A DNA stretch of 64,000 nt from UBA5072 sp041737175 (GTDB lineage Bacteria; Bacteroidota; Bacteroidia; Bacteroidales; UBA10428): NCBI GenBank assembly GCA_041737175.1, contig JBGSSF010000034.1, positions 310,001 to 374,000 on the forward strand. The letters run 5' to 3'. Below are positions 25,932-35,379 of this stretch, piece after piece (the stretch's first letter is position 1; each line of letters starts with the position of its first letter). The position numbers and the translations under genes were made by a program. Under the pieces are notes generated by a model, which did not search any database, had not been told where the DNA came from, and was given only the letters and a program-made list of their open reading frames with translations.

Positions 25932-28337
25932 ATGAAAATTGTAAAACGTATTCTTTCAGGCCTGCTGATATTGCTGATACTGGCAGCTATTGCAGGTTTT
26001 GCTTTTGTCCGGCACCTGGGACGCAGAGCCCTTCCGGATTATAACCATGATCTTCCATTGAAGGGACTTCATGCCCCTGTGGAGGTGTACCGCGATAACT
26101 ATGCCATACCTCATATTTATGCGGATGATGAACACGATTTATACATGGCTGTGGGATACATTATGGCAGAGGATCGCCTCTGGCAGATGGATATGTTGCG
26201 GCATGTAACCGAAGGCAGACTGTCGGAAATTCTGGGGAAGAGTTTTGTGGATACGGATTTGCTCTTAAGGGCGCTCCGTTTCCAGGAGAAGTCGGAAAAG
26301 ATACTGGCGCAGACTGAACCTTCTACCCGGGAAGCTTTGGATGCATTTGCTGAAGGGGTCAATCAATATATTGAAAATAATATACGCACATTGCCACCTG
26401 AGTTTGGTATCCTGAGGTATAAACCTGAGAAATGGGAGCCCTGTCATTCCCTCAATATGGTGGGTTATATGGCCTGGGACCTGAAAGCCGGCTGGAGTGA
26501 AATCATTCTGTCCGCCTTGCAGAAAAGTGTTGATTCTGTTCGCTATCAGCAATTGCTGCCTGATCTGTTGAGAAGTCAACCCGTTGTTTTTCCTGGTAAA
26601 ACAACGGAGATATCCACTTCTACGCTGCTGCCGGATATGATGCTCCACCTTGCATCACTGAAGGATATCGGGGCAGACGTGCTTGAAGCCAGTAACAACT
26701 GGGCTGTTTCTGGTTCGAAAAGCACTACCGGAATGCCGCTACTTGCCAATGATATGCACCTGAGTCTGAGTGCCCCGGGAATCTGGTACCAGATGCATCA
26801 GGTAGTGAAGGGAAAGTTAAATGTCACCGGTTTGGGATTGCCCTGTACGCCGTTGATTATATGCGGACACAACGACAGTATTGCATGGGGCATGACGAAT
26901 ACTTACGTTGATAATCTTGATTTTTACGAAGAAATTGTCAATCCCGAAGATTCGGGACAATATAGATATAACGGTGAGTGGATGGATTTCGATGTCCGGA
27001 TAGTATTGATCAGAACCAGTGCGGGAGAAGAGATTGAAAAAACACTGCGGTTTTCACATCGCGGACCTGTTGTATCTTCCTTTAAAAAAATTCCGGATAG
27101 GGTGGTCACCATGCACTGGGCGGGAGATGAGATGAGCGATGAGTTCCGGACCATTATCTTACTGAACAGGGCTGATAACTGGAACGATTTTACCGCAGCA
27201 CTAAAAACCTTTCAATCCATTAGCCAGAATGTGGTTTATGCAGACAGAAAGGGGAATATCGGCCTTTACTGCGCTGCCGGAGTTCCTTTAAGAAAGCGGG
27301 ATATTCCGTTTGGAGTATTACCGGGAGACACCGATGAATATGACTGGAAAGGTTATGTCCCTTTTGAGGAGTTGCCTTATCTTTTCAACCCGGTAAATGG
27401 CTATGTGGCTTCAGCCAATAACCGCACTGCGGCTCCTGACTATCCCTACCACATCGGATCGTGGTATCAGCCACCCGATCGGTTTGAAAGGATTGTGGAA
27501 CTACTGTCTGCCAAAGAGATTTTATCTGTTGAAGATTTTAAATCCATACAACTCGATCAGAAATCCAAAATGGCGGACAGGTATATGCCATACATTTTGA
27601 GCGCACTGGGCGAGATGAAAGATATGAATCCTGCTGAAAGCAAAGCTTTTGAGATCCTGAAAGGCTGGGATCATACCATGGTTGCACAAAATCCGGCAGC
27701 GGCGATTTTTGAGACTTTGTATACCGAGTTTGTCCGTTGCATATTCTCGGATGAACTGGGGATTGAACTCTATGGTAGCTATAGCGGAGTGAGCTCCCTT
27801 TACCGAAACGCAACGGATCAGTTATTGATCAACGGCAGGAACTCAGATTGGTTTGACGATGTTGCCACGCAACAAAATAAAGAAAACTTCAATGACAGGG
27901 TTGCCTGCGCGTTTTCCAAGGCGGTTTCATTCATTGCGACTACGCAGGGAAATAATCCCGAAACCTGGCAATGGGGCAATATGCACCAACTCGTGCTTGC
28001 CCATCCGATGGCCACCGTGAAGGTGCTCGATAAGGTATTCAACCTGAAAAGAGGCCCCTTTGCTGTTGGAGGAAGCTTTCATACGGTTTCACCCTTCAGT
28101 TATGATAACAACAAACCATTCGAGGTCAACCATGGTTCATCCCACAGGCACATCTATGATCTGAGCAACTGGGACAATTCACTCACCGTTATTCCCACAG
28201 GCAATTCCGGCATCCCCGCCAGCAAACATTATTGCGACCAGACGGAATTATATCTCAACGGTCAATATCATCCGGATTATTTTTCCAAGGAAAAAGTATT
28301 GGAGAATGCCAAATACAAGATGAAATTCACCGACTAA
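25932..28337 (+). CDS. Penicillin acylase-family (S45) Ntn hydrolase
   Basis: This 801-residue enzyme has an N-terminal membrane helix (residues 6-24) that exports or anchors it. An alpha-chain region follows (A-V-G-Y-I-M-A-E-D-R-L-W-Q-M-D). The self-cleavage site is E-A-S-N-N-W near residue 255, where Ser becomes the N-terminal nucleophile of the beta chain. The family cleaves amides such as penicillins, acyl-homoserine lactones and N-acyl amino acids; the natural substrate is unknown. The ATG at 25932 is used instead of an in-frame TTG six bases earlier. MBL and HAD genes follow, so an operon is likely. Confidence 0.93.
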   Translation: MKIVKRILSGLLILLILAAIAGFAFVRHLGRRALPDYNHDLPLKGLHAPVEVYRDNYAIPHIYADDEHDLYMAVGYIMAEDRLWQMDMLRHVTEGRLSEILGKSFVDTDLLLRALRFQEKSEKILAQTEPSTREALDAFAEGVNQYIENNIRTLPPEFGILRYKPEKWEPCHSLNMVGYMAWDLKAGWSEIILSALQKSVDSVRYQQLLPDLLRSQPVVFPGKTTEISTSTLLPDMMLHLASLKDIGADVLEASNNWAVSGSKSTTGMPLLANDMHLSLSAPGIWYQMHQVVKGKLNVTGLGLPCTPLIICGHNDSIAWGMTNTYVDNLDFYEEIVNPEDSGQYRYNGEWMDFDVRIVLIRTSAGEEIEKTLRFSHRGPVVSSFKKIPDRVVTMHWAGDEMSDEFRTIILLNRADNWNDFTAALKTFQSISQNVVYADRKGNIGLYCAAGVPLRKRDIPFGVLPGDTDEYDWKGYVPFEELPYLFNPVNGYVASANNRTAAPDYPYHIGSWYQPPDRFERIVELLSAKEILSVEDFKSIQLDQKSKMADRYMPYILSALGEMKDMNPAESKAFEILKGWDHTMVAQNPAAAIFETLYTEFVRCIFSDELGIELYGSYSGVSSLYRNATDQLLINGRNSDWFDDVATQQNKENFNDRVACAFSKAVSFIATTQGNNPETWQWGNMHQLVLAHPMATVKVLDKVFNLKRGPFAVGGSFHTVSPFSYDNNKPFEVNHGSSHRHIYDLSNWDNSLTVIPTGNSGIPASKHYCDQTELYLNGQYHPDYFSKEKVLENAKYKMKFTD

Positions 28338-28377
28338 TAATTCATAATTCATAATTCATAATTGATAATTCATAATT
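28336..28377. repeat. Gene-end tandem repeat, ATAATTC 7-mers
   Basis: About six copies of ATAATTC/ATAATTG start at the stop codon of the penicillin acylase gene and end 10 bases before the MBL gene. This tract lies between codirectional genes. Confidence 0.8.
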
Positions 28378-28387
28378 GTCCCCAAAC

Positions 28388-29236
28388 ATGATCCGAAAAT
28401 TATTTAGAACCCTGGGAATTATCATTTTGATTATCATTTTATTGGGCATTATTTTAGCTGCCATTTACTTTCCAACCTTTAAGAAACTGTATTATGGAGA
28501 AGCAGAAATTAAACCTGACAGTGCATTAACCATTTACCTGGGAGGCGGAGGAAATACAGTAGTATTCAATTCGGATTCGGTCATACTGGTGATTGATACC
28601 AAGTACGGAAAGGCAGCTGAAAGTCTGTATAACCATGTGGAAGCGCTTGGAAAAGGCAAGCTTGTAATTGTTGTCAATACCCATTCCGATCTGGATCACA
28701 CGGGGGGAAATCCGCTTTATAAAAACGCCAGAATCATTTCGGGCAAGGTGGATGAGGAATACTGGATAAGTGCCAACAAAGGCAGTGCCGGAATGCCTTC
28801 GGTATGGTTGACAGATACACTGGATCTTAAGCTGGGAAAGGAGACAGTGTCGCTTATCCCTGTGGGACAGGCTCACACATGGAGTGATATAGTGGTTTAC
28901 TTTCACAATAGGAATTTGCTGGTGACAGGCGATCTGGTTTTTAACGGAATCAATACCTTTTTCGATGAGAAGAAGGGAAGCAATGGCTGGAAATCGTTAA
29001 CAGTTTTAAAGGCCCTTGAAAAACTGCCGGAAATAAAAATGGTGGTACCTGGACACGGTGAAACCGGCGGCAGGGAACTGATCACCCAAATGCAGGCTTA
29101 CCTGGAGGATATGGCCCTGGCCGCTGATAATCCGGAAATGGAAAAGGAAATCAGGAAGAAATACAGAAAACTCGCTGCCATGCCGGGTATGTCCTCACCG
29201 GGTATCGTAATTGATTATTTCAGGAATAACAGATAA
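28388..29236 (+). CDS. MBL-fold metallo-hydrolase, membrane-anchored
   Basis: This 282-residue protein has an N-terminal membrane helix (about residues 8-28). The metallo-beta-lactamase fold follows: T-H-S-D-L-D-H-T-G-G metal motif, a later H in G-Q-A-H-T-W-S-D, the Asp in V-T-G-D-L-V-F and P-G-H-G-E. The substitution of Ser for the first His of H-x-H-x-D-H leaves T-H-x-D-x-D-H, a variant seen in some subfamilies. The family includes hydrolases of lactams, thioesters and phosphodiesters. It lies only 2 bases before the HAD gene, and downstream of a penicillin acylase. Confidence 0.88.
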   Translation: MIRKLFRTLGIIILIIILLGIILAAIYFPTFKKLYYGEAEIKPDSALTIYLGGGGNTVVFNSDSVILVIDTKYGKAAESLYNHVEALGKGKLVIVVNTHSDLDHTGGNPLYKNARIISGKVDEEYWISANKGSAGMPSVWLTDTLDLKLGKETVSLIPVGQAHTWSDIVVYFHNRNLLVTGDLVFNGINTFFDEKKGSNGWKSLTVLKALEKLPEIKMVVPGHGETGGRELITQMQAYLEDMALAADNPEMEKEIRKKYRKLAAMPGMSSPGIVIDYFRNNR

Positions 29237-29238
29237 TA

Positions 29239-29895
29239 ATGACCTGCAAAGCCATCATTTTTGATCTCGACGGCACACTTGCCGATACGCTTACCGACAT
29301 CGCCGACTCCATGAACCGGGTATTGAAAGCCCACCGGTTTCCGCTTCATGGTTTGACAGAATATAAGTTGCTGGTTGGAAGAGGACTGGATAACCTGGTA
29401 AAACAGGCATTACCGGAAAGTGCCCGTCAACCTGGCCTGGTGTCAAAGTGCCTGGCCGATATGATGGAGGATTACAAGGAAAATTGTCTGGTTAACACGT
29501 GTTTATACGACGGAATAAAGGAAATGCTGATCGGGCTGGTTAAATCCGATGTCAAGCTAGCTGTGTTTTCAAATAAGGCCGAACCACTCACGCATAAAAT
29601 CGTCAAGCACTTTTTGAGCGATATCCCTTTTTTTATGGTTATTGGAGCACGATCCGATCTCCCTAAAAAGCCCGATCCCGCCGGAGCGCTGTCCATCAGC
29701 AGAAAAATGGCTGTTCATCCGGAAGAAATGATTTATATGGGTGATTCCGATGTGGATATGATCACCGCCACCAGGGCCGGTATGTATGCCGTGGGGGTAT
29801 TGTGGGGTTTCAGAACAGGTGAGGAATTGCTGGCGAACGGAGCAAAAGCTTTGTTGGAGAAACCTTCTGATTTAACAGGTCAATTTTTTCGTTGA
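29239..29895 (+). CDS. HAD hydrolase, phosphoglycolate phosphatase-like
   Basis: This 218-residue haloacid dehalogenase-fold phosphatase has motif I I-F-D-L-D-G-T-L-A-D-T (residues 6-16), motif II F-S-N-K-A-E, the Lys in K-K-P-D-P, and motif IV G-D-S-D-V-D-M. A helical cap of the Gph/beta-phosphoglucomutase type lies between motifs I and II. A phosphoglycolate phosphatase or other small-phosphoester role is likely. It is 2 bases after the MBL gene and probably translated with it. Confidence 0.88.
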   Translation: MTCKAIIFDLDGTLADTLTDIADSMNRVLKAHRFPLHGLTEYKLLVGRGLDNLVKQALPESARQPGLVSKCLADMMEDYKENCLVNTCLYDGIKEMLIGLVKSDVKLAVFSNKAEPLTHKIVKHFLSDIPFFMVIGARSDLPKKPDPAGALSISRKMAVHPEEMIYMGDSDVDMITATRAGMYAVGVLWGFRTGEELLANGAKALLEKPSDLTGQFFR

Positions 29896-29931
29896 CAGAT
29901 AAACAATATACAAGTTACAGAAATCAATCCT

Positions 29932-31167
29932 ATGTGGCCAGAATCACAAGCCGGAATGAAAAAAGAAGCTAAATTCCTCGGCGTCAGCAGGAATATACTT
30001 TACACGGGTCTGACCAGTTTCCTGACGGATACTTCCGTAAAAATGGTTTATTCCGTGATGCCGATGTTCCTGATGTCCATCGGAGCTTCAAAAACCACTC
30101 TGGCTTTGATCGAAGGAATTGCTGAAAGTACGGCATCGCTGATCAAGGCACTTTCAGGATTCTGGAGTGATAAAATCGGGAAGAACAAACCCTTCATGAT
30201 CTTGGGCTACGGGATCTCCGCCCTGGTTATTCCGTTGTATGCGCTTGTCATCTCTCCCCTGCATGTGCTTGGTCTGAGGTTCATAGAAAGATTCGGAAAG
30301 GGTATCCGGACTGCCCCCCGCGACAGTCTGATTGCCGGCTCGGTGGTTAATGAAGAAACCGGCAAAAGCTTCGGGGTGCAGAAGGCGATGGATAACAGCG
30401 GCGCAATTATCGGTCCCCTGGTGGCATTTATATTGCTGTCCCAGTTGCCCGGGAATTACCGGCTGATCTTTTTGCTCGCCGGCATACCCGCCATACTGTC
30501 GGTCTTTGTTATCATTTTCAAGATCCATGAAGCTAAAAGAAAGAAGCATGAGCTATTCACCCGGTTTAACTTCAGGGATTTTTCAGGAAGATATTATTTT
30601 TTTCTGGGTATCATTTTTGTCTTTACCCTGGGCAATTCAACCGATGCCCTGCTGATGGTCAAGGCCAATGAAGTGGGGGTCAAGGTGGCTTTGATCCCCC
30701 TGGTATACCTGATCACCAATGCAGTATCTGTGCTTGCTTCGGTACCGCTTGGATCGCTTTCCGACAGGATTGGCAAAGAGAAGATCCTGGTAACAGGCTA
30801 CCTGCTTTACGCTGCGGTATACTATGGCTTCGGGATCACTTCAAGCACCGGAACAATAATTGCCCTTTTTGCCCTGTACGGCCTTTATTCAGCTGCCACT
30901 GACAGTATACAAAAGGCATACATAGCGGACATCATCGATAAGAATAAAAATGGCACGGGATTAGGGATCTACAATGCGCTTATCGGGATCACCTTACTCC
31001 CGGCAAGCCTGATTGCCGGGATCCTGTATGACAGGGTGGATTCCAGGGTTCCTTTTTACTTTGGCGCCGCAACAGCTTTACTATCAGCTGTTCTGATGGT
31101 TTTTTTCATGAAAGGCGGGAACAGGAGAAACCAGGGGCAGTTACATGAACTGATTTTTAAGAATTAA
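29932..31167 (+). CDS. MFS transporter
   Basis: This protein of up to 411 residues (Met9, at 29956, is an equally good start) has 12 predicted membrane helices. The MFS loop motif is visible in S-G-F-W-S-D-K-I-G-K-N-K-P and again in G-S-L-S-D-R-I-G-K-E-K between the halves. The sequence resembles drug/efflux-type MFS proteins of anaerobes (I-R-T-A-P-R-D-S-L-I-A after helix 4). The substrate is unknown. It precedes the P-type ATPase gene by 57 bases. Confidence 0.88.
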   Translation: MWPESQAGMKKEAKFLGVSRNILYTGLTSFLTDTSVKMVYSVMPMFLMSIGASKTTLALIEGIAESTASLIKALSGFWSDKIGKNKPFMILGYGISALVIPLYALVISPLHVLGLRFIERFGKGIRTAPRDSLIAGSVVNEETGKSFGVQKAMDNSGAIIGPLVAFILLSQLPGNYRLIFLLAGIPAILSVFVIIFKIHEAKRKKHELFTRFNFRDFSGRYYFFLGIIFVFTLGNSTDALLMVKANEVGVKVALIPLVYLITNAVSVLASVPLGSLSDRIGKEKILVTGYLLYAAVYYGFGITSSTGTIIALFALYGLYSAATDSIQKAYIADIIDKNKNGTGLGIYNALIGITLLPASLIAGILYDRVDSRVPFYFGAATALLSAVLMVFFMKGGNRRNQGQLHELIFKN

Positions 31168-31224
31168 CCGGCATCATAAGCAGATATAGTCTATTTTTAA
31201 GATTTTAACTTCACGAGATAAGCG

Positions 31225-33894
31225 ATGAGATCTTTCTATAGCACAAGCCTCGAAGAAACACTCGGTCATTTTGAGGTGACCGCGGCAATAGGATTGACTT
31301 CAGCCGAAGTCGGGGCAAGGCATGAAAAATACGGATACAACCAGTTGACGGCCAAAAGGAAAAAAACATTTCTTCAAATGTTTCTTGCCCAGTTCAGGAG
31401 TTTCATGATCATCATTCTGCTGATCGCCGCGGCAATATCGGGTGTGGTGGGAGTTATGGAGGGTGAGGGTTTGTTTGACACCTTTGTCATCCTGGGCATC
31501 CTGGTACTGAATGCTTTTATCGGTGCATACCAGGAGCGTAAGGCTGAATCGTCGCTCGAAGCCCTGAAAAATCTGGCGGCTCCCAACACCAAAGTTCTGC
31601 GTAACGGTCAGATCATGGAGATTCCTACGCTTGACCTGGTTCCGGGCGATATCGTGATACTCGAGACGGGAGCCATAGTGCCGGCTGATCTGCGGCTGAT
31701 TGAATCAGTGAATCTCAAGGTGCAGGAATCAGCCCTGACCGGGGAATCTGTTCCGGTGGACAAGCATATCGAAGCACTGAAGGATGAAGATATAGCTCTT
31801 GGTGACCGAACCAACCAGGCCTTTTCGAGCAGTCTGGTCACCTATGGACGGGGTCGCGGAGTTGTAACAGCCACAGGAATGCAGACCGAGGTTGGAAAAA
31901 TTGCGGATATGCTGCAACAGACAGTTGAAACGGAGACACCCATGAGCCGTCGGCTGGAGCAACTGGGCAAGATATTGGGGATTGTGGCACTGATTATTTG
32001 CGCTTTGATATTTCTGGTGGGCGTATTGTATGGCAATTCGATGATGAGTATGTTCATGACCGCAGTCAGTCTCGCTGTTGCTGCCATTCCTGAAGGTCTC
32101 CCTGCCGTATCGACCATTGTGCTTGCCATTGGTGTGCAGCGACTGGTGAAAAAGAACGCGATCATACGCACACTTCCGTCGGTGGAAACACTCGGCAGTG
32201 CCTCCGTGATCTGTTCTGACAAAACCGGAACCCTGACGCAGAACAAAATGACCGTTGTTGAAGCCTATGTCAATCATAAAAAAGAAGTGATCAACAGAAC
32301 TGCTCCCGCCAGCGTGCTGAATGATGAGGAAAACAGGCTGCTGTCCATTTCGGTATTGTGTGCCGACGCGCAGGTTAGAACCAGGGAGGATGGAAAACAT
32401 GAATATACCGGAGATCCGACTGAAACAGCACTCCTTGATTTCGGTATTTTATATGGACAATTGAAAGATGATCTTGAAAAGCAATATCCACGGGTAGCGG
32501 AGATTCCATTTGATTCCGAGCGGAAACGTATGACCACGGTAAACCGCTTGCCGGACGGAGGTACCAGGGTAAATGTCAAGGGTGGACTTGACGAAGTGCT
32601 CAGCGTATGCAGCAGGATCATTTTAGAAGGGGAAGTAAGACCTATCAATGCCAGGGACAAAGAACAGATCAGCCAGGCCAATCTTTCAATGGCAGATTCA
32701 GCACTGCGTGTGCTGTCCATGGCCTACAAGGACCTTCCTGAAGCACCTCAGAAGGTAGAGATTGGCGAACTGGAGAACGAACTTATATTCATCGGCTTAT
32801 TGGGTATGATTGACCCGGCCAGGCCAGAGGTTGTTGATGCGGTAGCCAGATGCAAAACAGCAGGCATTCGGCCGGTTATGATCACGGGCGATCATAAAAG
32901 CACTGCCCTGGCTATTGCCCGTGAGATCGGCATTTACGATGAAGGTGCCAGGGCCATTACCGGTACCGAGCTCAGCCAGCTCAGTGATGAGGAATTCACC
33001 CAAAACGTATCAGCGTATGCTGTGTATGCAAGGGTTGCCCCGGAGCATAAAGTGCGCATCGTGAAAGCCTGGCAGTCCCATAATCATGTGGTAGCCATGA
33101 CCGGTGACGGAGTAAATGATGCACCGGCCCTTAAACAGGCTGATATTGGCGCCGCCATGGGAATTGTGGGAACCGATGTGGCAAAAGGAGCCGCCGATAT
33201 GATTCTGACGGATGATAATTTTGCGACCATTGTGTCTGCTGTAGAGGAAGGAAGAAGAATTTATGACAATATTCTGAAAGCCATTCAGTTTCTTCTTTCT
33301 ACCAACGTTGGTGAGATCTTCCTTTTGTTAATCACTTCAGTCTTCAATCTTGGCACACCATTGCTTCCCATTCATATTCTGTGGGTAAACCTGGTGACCG
33401 ATAGTCTTCCTGCACTGGCACTGAGTGTGGATCCAGCCGAAAGAGGTATCATGAACCGCAAGCCGCGCAGTTCGAAAGGTGGTTTTATGACCCGTGGGAT
33501 GGTGTGGAGAGTCATGTACCAGGGAATCATGATCGGTGCCATACCACTCGTATCTTTCCTGATTGGCCTGCGTGAGCAGGGATTGATGCTGGGCCAGACC
33601 ATGGCATTTTCAACACTCATGTTCGCCCAGCTTGTGCATGTTCGCAACCTGCATTCCAATAAGAGATCAGCCCTTGCCATCAATCCGCTGAATAACAAGC
33701 CTCTTATCGGTGCGATCTTTGTTTCTGCTGCCCTGGCGCTGCTGGTTTTGTTAGTGCCTCCTGTTCGCGAAGCTTTTAGCCTAACTGCAATGGATGGAAA
33801 ACACTGGTTGTTTGTTGTCCTGATTTCGCTCTCGCCTATTTTGATTGTTGACCTGTTTAAGCTTTTCAGAATCAATGGCACAAAGAATGAATAA
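31225..33894 (+). CDS. Calcium-type P-type ATPase (P2A-like)
   Basis: This 889-residue cation pump exports a cation, probably Ca2+, using ATP. In order: N-terminal cation-ATPase domain; A-domain A-L-T-G-E-S near residue 172; M4 ion-site motif A-I-P-E-G-L-P; phosphorylation motif S-D-K-T-G-T-L-T near residue 331; nucleotide domain; hinge M-T-G-D-G-V-N-D-A-P; and M6 motif N-L-V-T-D-S-L-P-A. P-E-G-L-P plus N-L-V-T-D identify the SERCA/PMCA-like branch over Na/K or heavy-metal pumps. Ion choice is inferred. Cardiolipin synthase follows after 27 bases. Confidence 0.93.
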   Translation: MRSFYSTSLEETLGHFEVTAAIGLTSAEVGARHEKYGYNQLTAKRKKTFLQMFLAQFRSFMIIILLIAAAISGVVGVMEGEGLFDTFVILGILVLNAFIGAYQERKAESSLEALKNLAAPNTKVLRNGQIMEIPTLDLVPGDIVILETGAIVPADLRLIESVNLKVQESALTGESVPVDKHIEALKDEDIALGDRTNQAFSSSLVTYGRGRGVVTATGMQTEVGKIADMLQQTVETETPMSRRLEQLGKILGIVALIICALIFLVGVLYGNSMMSMFMTAVSLAVAAIPEGLPAVSTIVLAIGVQRLVKKNAIIRTLPSVETLGSASVICSDKTGTLTQNKMTVVEAYVNHKKEVINRTAPASVLNDEENRLLSISVLCADAQVRTREDGKHEYTGDPTETALLDFGILYGQLKDDLEKQYPRVAEIPFDSERKRMTTVNRLPDGGTRVNVKGGLDEVLSVCSRIILEGEVRPINARDKEQISQANLSMADSALRVLSMAYKDLPEAPQKVEIGELENELIFIGLLGMIDPARPEVVDAVARCKTAGIRPVMITGDHKSTALAIAREIGIYDEGARAITGTELSQLSDEEFTQNVSAYAVYARVAPEHKVRIVKAWQSHNHVVAMTGDGVNDAPALKQADIGAAMGIVGTDVAKGAADMILTDDNFATIVSAVEEGRRIYDNILKAIQFLLSTNVGEIFLLLITSVFNLGTPLLPIHILWVNLVTDSLPALALSVDPAERGIMNRKPRSSKGGFMTRGMVWRVMYQGIMIGAIPLVSFLIGLREQGLMLGQTMAFSTLMFAQLVHVRNLHSNKRSALAINPLNNKPLIGAIFVSAALALLVLLVPPVREAFSLTAMDGKHWLFVVLISLSPILIVDLFKLFRINGTKNE

Positions 33895-33921
33895 GAACGC
33901 TGAAATGTATCGCTTCATTTT

Positions 33922-35373
33922 ATGAACTGGGCATTGCTTATCGAAATAGTTTACTTTATTTTTCTTGCACTGGTGTGCGTGCTTATTATTTATAATACGC
34001 GCAACACAAGCAAAACACTTGCCTACCTTTTGCTGGCCATTTTTGTTCCTGTGGGAGGCATGGTGTTTTATTTCATGTTCGGTACCAATATGCGCAAACA
34101 TATTATTTACAGCAAGAAGCTGATTTCCGATGAGAAAAGGCTCAAAAGCCTGAATGAAAAGATTATCTCATCCACTGAAAAAATAATAAAATCGAACCGG
34201 GAAGAGATAATCGAGGGTGAAGGCCTGATCAATCTGCTGTTGCAGGAAAATTTGAGCCCGCTTACGGTGGGCAATAAGGTGACCTTGCTGATCAACGGCG
34301 AAAATAAATTTCCCGAAGTCTTCAAAGCCCTGAAATCCGCACGCAATCATATCCACCTGGAATATTACATTTATGAGGATGACAGGATTGGCAATCTGAT
34401 GAAGGACATCCTCCTTGAAAAAGCCCGGGAGGGTGTCAAGGTACGCCTTATTTATGATGATTTCGGCAGCCGGTCCATTCGTAAAACCATTACCAGAGAG
34501 TTCAGGGAAGGCGGTGTGGAAGCTTATCCTTTTAACAGGATCAGGCTGCTGTTTTTTGCCAACAGGATCAATTACCGGAACCACCGAAAGATAATCATTG
34601 TGGATGGCAAGATTGGTTTTACTGGAGGCATCAATATCAGCGACAGCTACATCAACGGGGAAAACAACCCTGAGAAACTGCACTGGCGTGACACGCATTT
34701 ACGTATAGACGGCCCGGGGATTTATAATCTTCAGCATACCTTTCTGTGCGACTGGAATTTTTGTTCCGGTCAGAAAATTCAGCCATTGAGCGAATACTTT
34801 CATATGGTTCCGCAAACCCGGAAGAATTTCAGTGTTCAGATCGCATCCAGCGGACCCGATTCTCCCAATTCCACCATTATGCTTTCTTTGTTGAAAGCCA
34901 TCACCATTGCTAAAAAGGAAATCCTGATCACCACACCTTATTTCATTCCCGGAGGTAGCATAATTGATGGTATTAAAATGGTTGCACTGGGAGGAGTCAC
35001 TGTGAAAATTCTGGTACCCGGCATTCCCGATTCGGCCATTGTGAACCTCGCAGCCCGGTCATACTATGGTGAATTGCTGCGTGCGGGAGTTGAAATCTAT
35101 CTATACCGGAAAGGTTTTATCCATGCAAAAACCATGGTTATTGATAATTCCATTTCAATTGTAGGAACTGCAAATATGAATCACAGAAGCTTTAACCTTG
35201 ATTTTGAGGTAAATGCCATTGTATATGCAGCAGAATTTGCGCAACAATTGAACAAGGCTTTCCATGATGACCTGGCAGATGCCGAAAAAATCGAATATCA
35301 TCAATGGAAACTCCGGCCGCCTTATGTTAAAATGGCTGAAAGAACAGCCCGACTTTTGTCGCCGGTTATGTAG
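33922..35373 (+). CDS. cls: Cardiolipin synthase
   Basis: This 483-residue phospholipase D-family enzyme makes cardiolipin from two phosphatidylglycerols. Two N-terminal membrane helices (about residues 5-25 and 35-53) come first. The two HKD motifs follow: H-R-K-I-I-I-V-D-G-K-I-G-F-T-G-G-I-N near residue 222 and H-A-K-T-M-V-I-D-N near residue 400. The length is typical for bacterial Cls. It lies 27 bases after the Ca-type ATPase and converges with the DUF5107 gene (6 bases between stops). Confidence 0.95.
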   Translation: MNWALLIEIVYFIFLALVCVLIIYNTRNTSKTLAYLLLAIFVPVGGMVFYFMFGTNMRKHIIYSKKLISDEKRLKSLNEKIISSTEKIIKSNREEIIEGEGLINLLLQENLSPLTVGNKVTLLINGENKFPEVFKALKSARNHIHLEYYIYEDDRIGNLMKDILLEKAREGVKVRLIYDDFGSRSIRKTITREFREGGVEAYPFNRIRLLFFANRINYRNHRKIIIVDGKIGFTGGINISDSYINGENNPEKLHWRDTHLRIDGPGIYNLQHTFLCDWNFCSGQKIQPLSEYFHMVPQTRKNFSVQIASSGPDSPNSTIMLSLLKAITIAKKEILITTPYFIPGGSIIDGIKMVALGGVTVKILVPGIPDSAIVNLAARSYYGELLRAGVEIYLYRKGFIHAKTMVIDNSISIVGTANMNHRSFNLDFEVNAIVYAAEFAQQLNKAFHDDLADAEKIEYHQWKLRPPYVKMAERTARLLSPVM

Positions 35374-35379
35374 TATTTC